Assembly: GCA_959607825.1 (NCBI GenBank) | Contig: CAUHNW010000013.1 | Span: 24,244 to 88,243 of the forward strand | DNA: 64,000 nt | Direction: 5' to 3' | Source of the DNA: HGM13006 sp900757695 | Lineage (GTDB): Bacteria; Bacillota; Clostridia; Oscillospirales; Oscillospiraceae | Part shown: positions 50,525-60,611 of the stretch, piece after piece | How the letters are laid out: each line of letters begins with the position of its first letter | Numbering within the stretch: the first letter of the stretch is position 1 | Notes under the pieces: model-generated | What the model saw: the letters and a program-made list of their open reading frames with translations, nothing else | Database searches by the model: none | Told to the model about the DNA's origin: nothing | Position numbers and translations under genes: made by a program

Positions 50525-51523
50525 ATGCAGAGAGTATTGAGTGTTTCTGTTGCGGCCTATAATGTCCAGCAGTTTATTGAGCAGTGTCTGGATTCCTTTC
50601 TGGATCCGGCGGTAACGGATCGGGTGGAGGTTCTGGTGACAGATGACGGCTCCAAGGACGATACCGCAAAGATCGTTGCGGAGTACGAGGCGAAGTATCC
50701 CGGTGCCATCCGGCTGATCTCCCAGAAGAACGCCGGCCCCGGCTCCACGGTCAACAGCGGCATTGCCCATGCCACCGGAAAGTATTTCCGCATGGTGGAC
50801 GGGGATGACTGGGTGAACACCCCGGACATGGGGAAGTTTCTGGACGTGCTGGAACAGACCGATGCGGACATGGTCTGCGCAAACTTTATGCGGGTAGATC
50901 ATGAGACCGGCCAGACCGAGCTGGCAAAGGTGGGAACGGCCCCCTGCATGGACGTGCCCTTTGAGGATGTGTGCGGGGAGATGTCTCTCAGCATGCACAA
51001 TGTGACCTACAAGACGGAGCTGATGCAGAAAAATAATATCCGTCTGGACAACTGCTTCTACACCGATTCGGAGTATCTGATGTTCCCGATCCCCTATGTA
51101 AAGACCGTAACGGTGGTGGATCTCACCATCTATATGTACCGGGTATCGCTTTCCACCCAGAGCATGAACATCAACAGCCTTCAGCGGAACAAGGACATGC
51201 ACACCATGGTGCTGGGCCATCTCACCGATGCCTATGCCGCCTACGAGAAGAGCGGTCAGGCAAAGCCCAATACCGCCCGGTTCCTGCGGCGGAGCATTGC
51301 CAATATGGCGGGCATGCAGTTGGTGATCCACCTTTCCATGGAGGATGAAAAGACCTATAAGGAGAAGACCCGGGAGCTTCTGGAGGAGATCCGCCGGAAG
51401 AGCCAGAGCCTCTATGATACCATCAACGAGGCCAAGTCCTTCCATCTGCTCACCGGCTCCCACTATATGCTGTATTCCATGCTGGCCTCCCGCCAGAAGA
51501 AAAAGCTGGGCCTGAAGAGCTGA
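50525..51523 (+). CDS. Family 2 glycosyltransferase
   Basis: 332 residues. SVSVAAYNVQQFIEQCLDS, VTDDGSKDDT and MVDGDDWVNT mark the GT-A domain; the C-terminal helical tail resembles polymer-forming Firmicute transferases. Start follows AGAAGGAG. Confidence 0.88.
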   Translation: MQRVLSVSVAAYNVQQFIEQCLDSFLDPAVTDRVEVLVTDDGSKDDTAKIVAEYEAKYPGAIRLISQKNAGPGSTVNSGIAHATGKYFRMVDGDDWVNTPDMGKFLDVLEQTDADMVCANFMRVDHETGQTELAKVGTAPCMDVPFEDVCGEMSLSMHNVTYKTELMQKNNIRLDNCFYTDSEYLMFPIPYVKTVTVVDLTIYMYRVSLSTQSMNINSLQRNKDMHTMVLGHLTDAYAAYEKSGQAKPNTARFLRRSIANMAGMQLVIHLSMEDEKTYKEKTRELLEEIRRKSQSLYDTINEAKSFHLLTGSHYMLYSMLASRQKKKLGLKS

Positions 51524-51539
51524 GAGGGAAGAAAAGGAT

Positions 51540-52568
51540 ATGGAGAGAAAAAGAGTCGTTTATTTTGATGTGCTCAACGTGCTGGCCTGCCTGTCCGTCA
51601 TTGGCATGCACTGCAATGGACTGGTGCACAATTTTTCGGATACCGCCGCATGGCGGCAGGCGCTGGCGGTGGATGTGCTGGCCTACTGGGCGGTGCCGAT
51701 TTTTATCATGATCTCCGGCGCAACGATGATGAACTATCGGGAGCGCTACTCCACCGGGACGTTTATGAAGCGCCGGTTCATGAAGGTGGGGATTCCGCTG
51801 GTGATCTGGTCGGCCGTATTTTACGGTTGGAAGCTGTTCCGGGGAAGCATGACATGGAACGGCTGGCTGGATTTTATCAATGTACTGGTGAACTTCCAGA
51901 TCGAGCCGGTCTATTGGTTCTTTGCACCGCTGTTTATGGTGTATCTGTCTCTGCCGGTGCTCTCGAGATTGGCGGAGTATCGTTCGACCCTCAGATATAT
52001 GCTGATCGTCGGATTTCTCACCTGCTCCGTCCTGCCGTTTGTTATGAAGCTCCTTGGTGTTTCGTACTGGGATAATTTTGCGCTGCCGGTCACCGGCGGC
52101 TATGTGATCCTTGTGCTGCTGGGGTACCTGCTGAGCACATCGGAACTTTTGCCATGGCAGCGGGCCGTGGTCTATGTGCTGGGCGTGATCGGTGCGGCAA
52201 CCCGATATTTCTATACGGTGTATGCCACGGTGAGAGACGGTGCCCTGAACAAGCTCACATGGGAGTATATTAACTGGCCCTCCATTCTATTAGCTGTTGC
52301 AATTTTCGTGCTGGTGAAGTATACTTGTCGGCGTAAGCCTTTCCAAAATGAGAAGTTTATCCGTCTGGTAAAATGGCTTTCCGGTGCCAGCTTTGGCATT
52401 TATCTGATCCACGTGTTCATTATGGGGCATCTTGCCAGCCTGCTGGGGGTGAATACGGCCAGTGGCTGGTGGCGTCTGCTTGCGGCTCCGGCGGTGTACC
52501 TCATCGCTCTGACCATTGTCAAGCTGCTGCAAAAGATCCCCTATGTGGGAAAGTACCTGTTCCCATGA
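51540..52568 (+). CDS. Acyltransferase family 3 membrane protein
   Basis: 342 residues, about ten membrane segments. The N-terminus RVVYFDVLNVLACLSVIGMH fits the acyltransferase 3 family, with histidine in the first helix. Likely O-acetylates the polysaccharide. Confidence 0.87.
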   Translation: MERKRVVYFDVLNVLACLSVIGMHCNGLVHNFSDTAAWRQALAVDVLAYWAVPIFIMISGATMMNYRERYSTGTFMKRRFMKVGIPLVIWSAVFYGWKLFRGSMTWNGWLDFINVLVNFQIEPVYWFFAPLFMVYLSLPVLSRLAEYRSTLRYMLIVGFLTCSVLPFVMKLLGVSYWDNFALPVTGGYVILVLLGYLLSTSELLPWQRAVVYVLGVIGAATRYFYTVYATVRDGALNKLTWEYINWPSILLAVAIFVLVKYTCRRKPFQNEKFIRLVKWLSGASFGIYLIHVFIMGHLASLLGVNTASGWWRLLAAPAVYLIALTIVKLLQKIPYVGKYLFP

Positions 52569-52617
52569 GCCTGTGCGGCAAAGGCCGCATCATTAAAATT
52601 TGGAGTGTGAATATACC

Positions 52618-53493
52618 GTGAAAGGAATTATTCTTGCTGCCGGTAAGGGGACTCGCCTGTACCCGGTTACGCTGCCCATTTGTAAGCCGCTGCTGCCGGT
52701 TTACGATAAGCCCATGATCTACTACCCGCTGTCGGTGCTGATGACGGCGGGGATTCGTGATATCCTGATCATTGTCCCGCCGGACGATCAGGATCCCTTT
52801 GCCAATCTGCTGGGAGACGGAAGCCAGTTTGGCATCCACATCGAGTACAAGGAGCAGAAGGTACAGCGGGGAATTGCCGATGCGTTCATCATTGGCGCCG
52901 ATTTTATCGGCGATGATTCGGTCTGCCTTGCGCTGGGGGATAATATCTTCTATGGCCCCGGGTTCCGCAGAAAGCTGCGCTCCGCAGTGAAGCAGACAAA
53001 GGGCGCAACCATCTTCGGCTATTATGTTTCTGATCCCAGAGCCTTTGGCGTGGTGGAATTTGACAAGAATGGGAAGGCCATTTCCATTGAGGAAAAGCCT
53101 GCCCAGCCCAAGTCCAACTACATCGTTCCCGGCCTGTACATCTATGACAATAAGGTTGTGGAGATCGCCAAGAACGTTCAGCCCTCTGCCCGGGGGGAGC
53201 TGGAGATCACCTCTGTGAACAACGCCTATCTCGAAAAGAAAATGCTGAACGTTGTGACCCTGGGGGCCGAGTATACATGGTTTGACACCGGCAATGCAGA
53301 CAGCCTCTATGAGGCGGCCGGTTCCATCAAGGCGGCCCAGCGCAGCGGCAAGATGATCGGCTGTCTGGAAGAGACTGCTCTGAAAAATGCATGGATCACC
53401 ATCGACCAGCTGCTGGAATCTGCCAAGGCCATGGAAAAGACCAAGTATGGCCAGTATCTGCTGGAGGTCGCCGCAGAGACCGAGCAGGATTGA
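52618..53493 (+). CDS. rfbA: Glucose-1-phosphate thymidylyltransferase-like nucleotidyltransferase
   Basis: The start is taken as GTG 52618, giving MKGIILAAGKGTRLYP; a distant GGAG is the only ribosome site. 291 residues. GKGTRLYPVT, ALGDNIFYG and TWFDTGNADSLYEA match RmlA. It should make dTDP-glucose. The other rml genes are not nearby. Confidence 0.88.
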   Translation: MKGIILAAGKGTRLYPVTLPICKPLLPVYDKPMIYYPLSVLMTAGIRDILIIVPPDDQDPFANLLGDGSQFGIHIEYKEQKVQRGIADAFIIGADFIGDDSVCLALGDNIFYGPGFRRKLRSAVKQTKGATIFGYYVSDPRAFGVVEFDKNGKAISIEEKPAQPKSNYIVPGLYIYDNKVVEIAKNVQPSARGELEITSVNNAYLEKKMLNVVTLGAEYTWFDTGNADSLYEAAGSIKAAQRSGKMIGCLEETALKNAWITIDQLLESAKAMEKTKYGQYLLEVAAETEQD

Positions 53494-53524
53494 GTAACGG
53501 CCATAAACAGGCCCTTGAGGTTCT

Positions 53525-54991
53525 ATGAAAAGCAAATCAATCAAGTTGAATTTTGTCATGAACGCCATCCTTACTATGTCGTCCATGATTTTCCCGCTGA
53601 TTACATTCCGATATGTGTCGGGGATCCTGATGCCGGAGGGAACCGGAAAGGTCTCCTTTGCCATCTCGCTAATCACCTATTTTAATATGTTTGCCCAGCT
53701 GGGTATTCCCACCTATGGCATCCGCGCCTGCGCCATGGTGCGGGACGATAAGGAAGAGCTCACCAGAACAGCCCATGAGCTGCTGGCCATCAACCTGCTG
53801 GTGGGCGCACTGGCGTATATTGCCCTGGGGCTGGCGCTGGCTTTTGTGCCATCGCTCCGGGAGGATCGTGCCCTGTATATCGTGGTGAGCTCCACCATAT
53901 TCCTGTCGGCCATCGGCATGGAATGGCTCTATAAGGCGCTGGAGCAGTATGCCTATATCACGGTGCGTTCCATCCTGTTTAAGGTGATTGCCCTTGTGGC
54001 CATGTTTGTGCTGATCCATAAGAAGAGCGACTATGTGATCTATGGAGGCATCAGCATTTTTGCCTCCAGCGCAGCCAATCTGGTGAACCTGTTCCATGCC
54101 CGGAAGTACATTGGCTTCCGGCCGGTGGGGAATTATCACATGGGGCGGCACATGAAGGCGGTTCTGGTGTTCTTCGCCATGTCCTGCGCCACCACAGTCT
54201 ACACCAATCTCGATACGGTAATGCTGGGCATTATGACCACAAAGACGGATGTGGGCTATTATGACGCCGCCGTAAAGGTAAAGAATATTCTGGTCAGCGT
54301 GGTCACGTCTCTTGGAACCGTATTGCTGCCCCGTGCGTCCTATTATATCGAGATGGAGATGTACGATGAGTTTAAGCGCATCAGCGCCAAGGCACTGAAT
54401 TTTGCGATCCTTGCAGCGCTGCCGCTGATGCTGTTCTTCATGATGTTTGCACGGCAAAGCATCGCATTCCTCACCGGCGGGGCGGAGTATGCACCGGCAA
54501 CGGTGCCCATGCAGGTGATTATGCCAACGCTGCTGCTGATCGGCATCACCAATATTCTGGGCATTCAGATTCTGGTGCCCCTTGGACGGGAGAAGACAGT
54601 CCTGGCCTCTGAAATCGCCGGTGCGGTGACGGATCTGGTGCTCAATGCCATCCTAATCCCCATGCTGGCGGCCACCGGTGCGGCCATCGGTACCCTCGTG
54701 GCGGAGGCTGTGGTGCTGCTGGTGCAGTATATTGCCCTGCGGGGGGAGATCCGGGGTGCTTTTGCGAAGATCCAATACGGAAAGATCCTGCTGGCACTGG
54801 TTTTGGCCTTTGGGGCCAGCTTCTGGGTGGCATTTTTGCAGCTGGGCAGCTTCCTGACCCTGCTGATCGCCGCTGCGGCGTTCTTTGCAGTGTATGGGAT
54901 CGGACTGCTGGTGACCAAAGAACCGCTGATGGAAGAGATCCTTGGACAGACCCTGAGAAAATTGACCGGACGCAAGAAAGGAACGGAATAA
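53525..54991 (+). CDS. Wzx-type polysaccharide flippase
   Basis: 488 residues with about twelve to fourteen membrane segments, MATE/Wzx architecture. KSIKLNFVMNAILTMSSMIFPL and the FRYVSGILMPEGTGKVSFA segment are typical of O-antigen transporters. It flips the lipid-linked unit across the membrane. Confidence 0.9.
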   Translation: MKSKSIKLNFVMNAILTMSSMIFPLITFRYVSGILMPEGTGKVSFAISLITYFNMFAQLGIPTYGIRACAMVRDDKEELTRTAHELLAINLLVGALAYIALGLALAFVPSLREDRALYIVVSSTIFLSAIGMEWLYKALEQYAYITVRSILFKVIALVAMFVLIHKKSDYVIYGGISIFASSAANLVNLFHARKYIGFRPVGNYHMGRHMKAVLVFFAMSCATTVYTNLDTVMLGIMTTKTDVGYYDAAVKVKNILVSVVTSLGTVLLPRASYYIEMEMYDEFKRISAKALNFAILAALPLMLFFMMFARQSIAFLTGGAEYAPATVPMQVIMPTLLLIGITNILGIQILVPLGREKTVLASEIAGAVTDLVLNAILIPMLAATGAAIGTLVAEAVVLLVQYIALRGEIRGAFAKIQYGKILLALVLAFGASFWVAFLQLGSFLTLLIAAAAFFAVYGIGLLVTKEPLMEEILGQTLRKLTGRKKGTE

Positions 54992-54992
54992 T

Positions 54993-56114
54993 ATGAAAAA
55001 GTACGATTATCTGGTGGTAGGCGCCGGACTATACGGTGCGGTATTTGCCCAGAAGGCCCATGCGGCGGGGAAGTCGGTGCTGGTCATCGACAAGCGACCC
55101 AACATTGGCGGCAACGTCTATACCGAGGATGTGGAGGGCATCCATGTGCACAAGTACGGTGCGCACATTTTCCACACCAACAATAAGACCGTATGGGACT
55201 ATGTGACGAAGTTTGCGGAGTTTAACCGGTTTACCAATTCCCCGGTGGCAAACTACCATGGAGAGCTGTACTCTCTGCCTTTTAACATGTACACCTTCAA
55301 TAAGATGTGGGGGGTTGTGACCCCTCAGGAGGCTGCGGACAAGATCGAGGCGCAGCGGAAGGCCGCCGGTATTACAGAGCCTAAAAATCTGGAAGAGCAG
55401 GCCATTTCTCTGGTGGGCACTGACATCTATGAGAAGCTGGTAAAGGGCTATACCGAGAAGCAGTGGGGCCGCTCCTGCGATCAGCTGCCCTCCTTTATCA
55501 TCAAGCGTCTGCCGGTGCGGCTGACCTTTGACAACAACTACTTCAATGCGCTCTATCAGGGCATTCCCGTGGGAGGCTACACCAAGCTGGTGGAGCACCT
55601 GCTTCAGGGCGTAGAGGTTCAGCTGAATGTAGACTATCTGGAGAAGAAGACGGAGCTGGACACCATGGCGGAGAAGGTGGTCTACACGGGCCCCATTGAT
55701 GCCTACTTCGGCTATCAGCTGGGGACGCTGGAGTACCGCTCCGTGCGCTTTGAGACCGAGCTGCTGGACATCCCCAATTTTCAGGGCAATGCCGCAGTGA
55801 ACTATACGGATCGGGAGACCCCGTGGACCCGGATCATCGAGCACAAATGGTTTGAGTTCGGCAAGGACGATCAGGGCAATGACCTGCCCAAGACGGTCAT
55901 CAGCCGGGAGTACAGCTCCGAGTGGAAGCCCGGGGACGAGCCCTATTATCCCGTCAACGATGAAAAGAACGGCGCCCTCTATCAGCGGTATAAAGCGCTG
56001 GCGGAAAAGGAGACCGGCGTGATTTTCGGCGGGCGTCTGGGTGAGTACAAGTACTACGATATGGATATGGTCATTGCTGCGGCCCTCCAGATGGCAGAGG
56101 CACAGCTGGGCTAA
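54993..56114 (+). CDS. glf: UDP-galactopyranose mutase
   Basis: 373 residues. FAD site VVGAGLYGAVFAQ at the N-terminus, IDKRPNIGGNVYTE, and the active-site segments KYGAHIFHTNN and EKQWGR. Converts UDP-galactopyranose to UDP-galactofuranose with FAD, so the polymer probably contains galactofuranose. Starts one base after the flippase stop. Confidence 0.95.
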   Translation: MKKYDYLVVGAGLYGAVFAQKAHAAGKSVLVIDKRPNIGGNVYTEDVEGIHVHKYGAHIFHTNNKTVWDYVTKFAEFNRFTNSPVANYHGELYSLPFNMYTFNKMWGVVTPQEAADKIEAQRKAAGITEPKNLEEQAISLVGTDIYEKLVKGYTEKQWGRSCDQLPSFIIKRLPVRLTFDNNYFNALYQGIPVGGYTKLVEHLLQGVEVQLNVDYLEKKTELDTMAEKVVYTGPIDAYFGYQLGTLEYRSVRFETELLDIPNFQGNAAVNYTDRETPWTRIIEHKWFEFGKDDQGNDLPKTVISREYSSEWKPGDEPYYPVNDEKNGALYQRYKALAEKETGVIFGGRLGEYKYYDMDMVIAAALQMAEAQLG

Positions 56115-56188
56115 GCGTTGATGAAAAACACGGCGCTCCGGCGAAGACGCTCAGGTGCCGCAGAATAACATAAAAGAGGGGGATACCC

Positions 56189-57712
56189 ATGCAAAACAGA
56201 AAACGGCGCAGACGCAGAACCAGCGTGGACTGGTTTGTGGGCAAGGTGGCTCTGCTGCTCACTTTGTTTATGGCGTTTATCTTCGCAATCTCGGTCTATT
56301 CAACCAAGATGCTGCCGGGCAAGCTCATGGCAGTGCTGGGTGCGGCACTGCTGCTGATCGTGGTGCTGGTGGGACTGCTGACTTGGAAGTCCAAATACCG
56401 GGCACGGTATGTGATCGGACTGGTGCTGGCGGTGATCATGTGTGTGATCTTCGGCGTTGGAACCAGCTATGTGTTTAAGGGCCTCACCACCGCCAAGGAG
56501 ATCACCACCGTCCGGACAGAGACGGCGGCTGTGGGCATTTATGTCCGGGCAGACGACACAAATGACTACGCACAGGTGGCGGGTACCTACAGCTATGGCA
56601 TTCTGGCCGATCAGGATCGTGAGAATACCAACGAGGCGATCAAGTCCATTGAGTCGGAGTATTCCGTGAGCCTTAACACCACCGAATATCCCGGTCTGGC
56701 GCAGCTCATTGATGCGATTCTGGGTGGCGACGTGGATGCCATTATCATGAACAGTGCCTATCTGGATCTGCTGGGCGAAATGGAGGGCTATGAGAATGCG
56801 GCCTCCCAGCTCAGAGAGGTAGAGGTCAAGCACATCGAGCGGGAAGTGGAGGTCTCCCAGCAGCCTGCTGATGTGCCGGAGGACCGGCTGACCGGTGTTA
56901 CCGACGAGACGGAGCTCAATGGCAATCAGGAAGGCATGATCTTCACGGTGTTCATCAGCGGCATTGATAACCGGGGCGCTTTGATCGCCAAGAGCCGCAG
57001 TGATGTAAACATTCTCGCCTCCATCAATACTGCCACAAAGCAGGTGGTGCTGATCTCCACGCCCAGAGATTATTATGTACCTCTGTCCATTTCCAACGGT
57101 GCCAAGGATAAGCTGACCCATGCGGGCATCTACGGCATCAACGTCTGCATGGACACCATGGCCATGCTCTATAACGTCAATGTGGACTACTACTTCCGGG
57201 TGAACTTCGGCGGCTTTGAGGACATCATTGATGCGCTGGGCGGTGTAACGGTTGACTCCGAGGTGGCCTTCTCCACGGATAACTACTCCTTCCAGCAGGG
57301 GCCGAACAACGTAAACGGCAAGCAGGCACTGGAATTTGTCCGGGAGCGCCATGCTTTTGCCTCCGGCGACCGTCAGCGGGGCAAGAACCAGCTGGCAATC
57401 ATCAAGGCGGTCATCAACAAGGCCATGTCTCCGGAGCTTCTGGTGTCCTATAACTCCCTGATGAGCGCCTTGGAGGGCAGCTTTGAGACCAGCGTGCCCT
57501 ATGATACCATCAGCACCCTCGTCCGGGAGCAGCTGGACAAGGGCGGCGACTGGAACGTGGTCAGCTACAGCGTAGACGGAACTGGCGACAGTCAGGTACC
57601 TTATTCCATGAGCCAGAAGGCTTATGTCATGGTGCCGACCCAGTCCACGGTGGATACCGCCAAGAGCCTGATCGCACAGGTCTATAACGGCGAGACTGTT
57701 ACCGCACCCTGA
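56189..57712 (+). CDS. LytR-CpsA-Psr (LCP) family glycopolymer transferase
   Basis: 507 residues. A basic N-terminus, three membrane segments (about 15-110), then a non-catalytic extracellular part, and the LCP domain (about 255-410) with SRSDVNILASINTATKQVVLISTPRD (cited in part), DKLTHAGIYG, and VRERHAF with the conserved Arg residues. It attaches the finished polysaccharide to peptidoglycan. Last gene of the locus. Confidence 0.92.
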   Translation: MQNRKRRRRRTSVDWFVGKVALLLTLFMAFIFAISVYSTKMLPGKLMAVLGAALLLIVVLVGLLTWKSKYRARYVIGLVLAVIMCVIFGVGTSYVFKGLTTAKEITTVRTETAAVGIYVRADDTNDYAQVAGTYSYGILADQDRENTNEAIKSIESEYSVSLNTTEYPGLAQLIDAILGGDVDAIIMNSAYLDLLGEMEGYENAASQLREVEVKHIEREVEVSQQPADVPEDRLTGVTDETELNGNQEGMIFTVFISGIDNRGALIAKSRSDVNILASINTATKQVVLISTPRDYYVPLSISNGAKDKLTHAGIYGINVCMDTMAMLYNVNVDYYFRVNFGGFEDIIDALGGVTVDSEVAFSTDNYSFQQGPNNVNGKQALEFVRERHAFASGDRQRGKNQLAIIKAVINKAMSPELLVSYNSLMSALEGSFETSVPYDTISTLVREQLDKGGDWNVVSYSVDGTGDSQVPYSMSQKAYVMVPTQSTVDTAKSLIAQVYNGETVTAP

Positions 57713-57765
57713 CACAATATGAAAGTTCTTCGTCGTTTTAGACAAAGAATGCATACGAAATGCTT

Positions 57766-57800
57766 GGAAATCCCTGCACCGTGGTGCGGGGATTTCCTTT
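57766..57800 (+). terminator. Terminator after polysaccharide locus
   Basis: A 15-base stem with one G-T pair (57766-57780 with 57783-57797), followed by TTTACTT. Confidence 0.65.
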
Positions 57801-57826
57801 ACTTCCTAAGGGGAAACCAGTATAAT
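57798..57826 (+). promoter_or_regulatory. Promoter of PTS EIIC-like gene
   Basis: TTTACT (57798-57803), 17 bp, TATAAT (57821-57826). It overlaps the foot of the preceding terminator. Confidence 0.6.
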
Positions 57827-57920
57827 TATCCTGAACTTAAGGAAGTGCCGCACCACGGAGGACAGGCGGGAGCGCCAGAGAGCGGCATGGAAATGACGGA
57901 AAACATCGAGGAGGACAAAA

Positions 57921-59015
57921 ATGGAAGCAATCAAACAATTTCTGAAACGCAAGGATATCGAGATATCCTTAAAGCGTTACGGCATCGATGCGCTGGGGGC
58001 CATGGCACAGGGCCTGTTCTGCTCGCTGCTGATCGGAACCATCATCAACACATTGGGAACCCAGTTCCACATTGACGCCCTGACCAGAACGGTAGCCACC
58101 GTCAGCGGTACGGAGTATACCGTGGGCGGCCTTGCCTCGGCCATGAGTGGCCCCGCCATGGCGGTGGCCATCGGCTACGCCCTGAAATGCCCGCCTCTGG
58201 TGCTCTTTTCTCTGATTACCGTCGGCTTCTCTGCCAATGCCCTGGGCGGTGCCGGCGGCCCTCTGGCCGTGCTGTTTGTGGCCATTCTGGCTGCTGAGAT
58301 CGGCAAGGCCGTCTCCAAGGAGACCAAGATCGACGTGCTGGTGACGCCCCTTGTGACCATTGGCGTAGGGGTTGGCCTGTCGGCATGGTGGGCACCTGCG
58401 CTGGGCAAGGCGGCCATGCATGTGGGCGACCTGATTATGGTTGCCACAAACCTTCAGCCCTTCTTTATGGGCATTCTGGTCTCTGTGATCGTAGGCATTG
58501 CCCTGACGCTGCCCATCTCCTCTGCGGCCATCTGCGCTGCGCTGGGACTGACCGGACTGGCAGGCGGCGCTGCTGTGGCAGGCTGCTGCGCCCAGATGGT
58601 GGGCTTTGCGGTGATGTCCTTTAAGGAGAATCGCTGGGGCGGGCTGGTCTCTCAGGGCATCGGTACCTCCATGCTCCAGATGGGCAACATTGTCCGGAAT
58701 CCCCGGATCTGGATCGCACCCATTGTGACCTCGGCCATTACGGGCCCCATTGCCACCTGCGTGTTCCATCTTCAGATGAACGGTGCGCCGGTCTCCTCCG
58801 GCATGGGCACCTGCGGTCTGGTGGGACAGATCGGCGTCTACACCGGATGGGTGGCGGACGTTGCCTCCGGCGCCAAGAGCGCCATCACCACAATGGACTG
58901 GGTCGGGCTGATCCTCATTTCCTTTGTGCTGCCCGCTGTGCTCTGCCCCCTGATCAACATGATCGTGCGGAAGCTGGGCTGGGTCAAGGATGGAGATCTG
59001 ACCCTGAAGGACTGA
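57921..59015 (+). CDS. PTS EIIC-like membrane protein (PTS_EIIC_2 family)
   Basis: 364 residues, eight to ten membrane segments with many small residues, e.g. GLASAMSGPAMAVAIGYAL and PISSAAICAALGLTG. Members of this family occur alone without EIIA or EIIB, as here, and their transport role is unproved. It has its own promoter and terminator. Confidence 0.82.
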   Translation: MEAIKQFLKRKDIEISLKRYGIDALGAMAQGLFCSLLIGTIINTLGTQFHIDALTRTVATVSGTEYTVGGLASAMSGPAMAVAIGYALKCPPLVLFSLITVGFSANALGGAGGPLAVLFVAILAAEIGKAVSKETKIDVLVTPLVTIGVGVGLSAWWAPALGKAAMHVGDLIMVATNLQPFFMGILVSVIVGIALTLPISSAAICAALGLTGLAGGAAVAGCCAQMVGFAVMSFKENRWGGLVSQGIGTSMLQMGNIVRNPRIWIAPIVTSAITGPIATCVFHLQMNGAPVSSGMGTCGLVGQIGVYTGWVADVASGAKSAITTMDWVGLILISFVLPAVLCPLINMIVRKLGWVKDGDLTLKD

Positions 59016-59026
59016 TTCCGTATACA

Positions 59027-59106
59027 AAAATACCGCACTGCTCTTTGCAGTGCGGTATTTTGGGACAACGCAAAAACCGGCCGCATCCATTGGATGCAGC
59101 CGGTTT
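59027..59106. terminator. Two stacked terminator hairpins between convergent genes
   Basis: AAAATACCGCACTGC/GCAGTGCGGTATTTT (59027-59061) serves the EIIC gene, and AAACCGGC...GCCGGTTT (59074-59106) the purA transcript. Confidence 0.8.
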
Positions 59107-59123
59107 GGGTTTATTGCGGTGAA

Positions 59124-60398
59124 TCAGCGCATAATGATCTCATGACGCTTGGGACCGGTGGACACCATAGAGATGGGCACACCGATCTGCTTCTCAATGA
59201 ACAGCACATAGTCCTGCGCAGCCTTGGGGAGCTTATCCCACTGGGTGGTGCCACGGATGTCGCACTTCCAGCCGGGGAGCGTGGTGTAGATGGGCTTTGC
59301 ATGCTTGAGCTCGTGGGTTACAGGGAAGTCCTCGGTCACCTTGCCGTCAATCTCATAGCCGGTGCAGACCTTGATCTCATCCAGATAGCCCATAACGTCC
59401 AGACAGGTGAGGACTACATCGGTAGCGCCCTGAACGGAGACACCATAGCGGGTCGCCACGGCGTCAAACCAGCCCACACGGCGGGGACGGCCTGTGGTGG
59501 CGCCATATTCGCCTGCATCGCCGCCGCGATGACGGAGCTCCTCTGCCTCATCGCCAAAGAGCTCGCTGACGAACTCGCCTGCGCCCACTGCACTGGAATA
59601 GGACTTGGTGACCACATAGACCTGCTTCATCTCCTTGGGCGGGATGCCTGCGCCCACGCAGCCGAAGGCGGCCAGTGTATGGGAGGAGGTGGTCATGGGA
59701 TAGATGCCGAAATCGGGATCCTTCAGGGAGCCCAGCTGCCCCTCCAGCAGAATGGTCTTGCCGGCCTTGTTGGCCTCGGCCAGATACTTGTGGACGTTGC
59801 CCACATAGGGACGGATCATCTCACGCCACTCCATCAGCAGGTCGAAGAGCTCATCGGCATGGATCTCGGGCTTGTGATAGAGGTTGACGAACAGTGCATT
59901 TTTCAGGGTGCAGATGTTCTCCAGCCGGGCCTTGAGGCCCTCTTCATCAAAGAGCTCGTTGATCTGAATGCCGTTCTTGGCATATTTGTCGGAATAGAAG
60001 GGAGCAATGCCGGACTTGGTAGAGCCGAAGGCATTGCCGGCCAGACGCTCTTCCTCATAGGTGTCCTGCAGAACATGGTAGGGCATCAGCAGCTGAACCC
60101 GGTCAGATACCATCAGCTTGGGTGCAGGAACGCCTGCATCGGTGATGGCCTTGATCTCTGCCATGAGCTTGGGAATGTCCAGCGCTACGCCGTTGCCGAT
60201 GATATTCATGGTGCCGGGGTTGCAGGCACCGGAAGGGATCAGGTGCAGGGCAAACTTTCCGTAATCGTTGATGATGGTGTGGCCAGCATTGGCGCCGCCC
60301 TGAAAGCGAACGACAATATCAGAGGACTCAGAGAGCAGGTCTGTGACCTTGCCTTTCCCCTCGTCACCCCAGTTGGCACCCACAATTGCTTTCACCAT
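59124..60398 (-). CDS. purA: Adenylosuccinate synthetase
   Basis: The ATG at 60398 follows GGAGG; upstream in-frame sequence contains the promoter. 424 residues. The P-loop GANWGDEGKGK opens the protein; QGGANAGHT, LEGQLG and TTGRPRRVGWFD follow. First committed step from IMP to AMP. It is a single gene. Confidence 0.96.
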   Translation of the reverse strand: MVKAIVGANWGDEGKGKVTDLLSESSDIVVRFQGGANAGHTIINDYGKFALHLIPSGACNPGTMNIIGNGVALDIPKLMAEIKAITDAGVPAPKLMVSDRVQLLMPYHVLQDTYEEERLAGNAFGSTKSGIAPFYSDKYAKNGIQINELFDEEGLKARLENICTLKNALFVNLYHKPEIHADELFDLLMEWREMIRPYVGNVHKYLAEANKAGKTILLEGQLGSLKDPDFGIYPMTTSSHTLAAFGCVGAGIPPKEMKQVYVVTKSYSSAVGAGEFVSELFGDEAEELRHRGGDAGEYGATTGRPRRVGWFDAVATRYGVSVQGATDVVLTCLDVMGYLDEIKVCTGYEIDGKVTEDFPVTHELKHAKPIYTTLPGWKCDIRGTTQWDKLPKAAQDYVLFIEKQIGVPISMVSTGPKRHEIIMR

Positions 60399-60485
60399 AG
60401 TTGATACCTCCGCGGATGGGATTCGCAACCGCCGGTGTACCCGGCCGGATTTGCCTTTTCCATGTCCGCTGTTAACTCCGGTGTC

Positions 60486-60514
60486 ATTATATCGCATGCA
60501 GGGAAGATTTGCAA
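60486..60514 (-). promoter_or_regulatory. Promoter of purA
   Basis: Minus strand TTGCAA (60514-60509), 17 bp, TATAAT (60491-60486). The leader is about 80 nt. Confidence 0.7.
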
Positions 60515-60547
60515 GGGATTTGCAGGGCATATCGTCAAAATTCCGTC

Positions 60548-60576
60548 TTTACTTTCGTTTATCACTTTGTTAAAAT
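60548..60576 (+). promoter_or_regulatory. Promoter of yerC-like gene
   Basis: TTTACT (60548-60553), 17 bp, TAAAAT (60571-60576). Confidence 0.6.
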
Positions 60577-60611
60577 AATAAATAACCAATGAAATGGAGA
60601 GGTGCGCAGAA

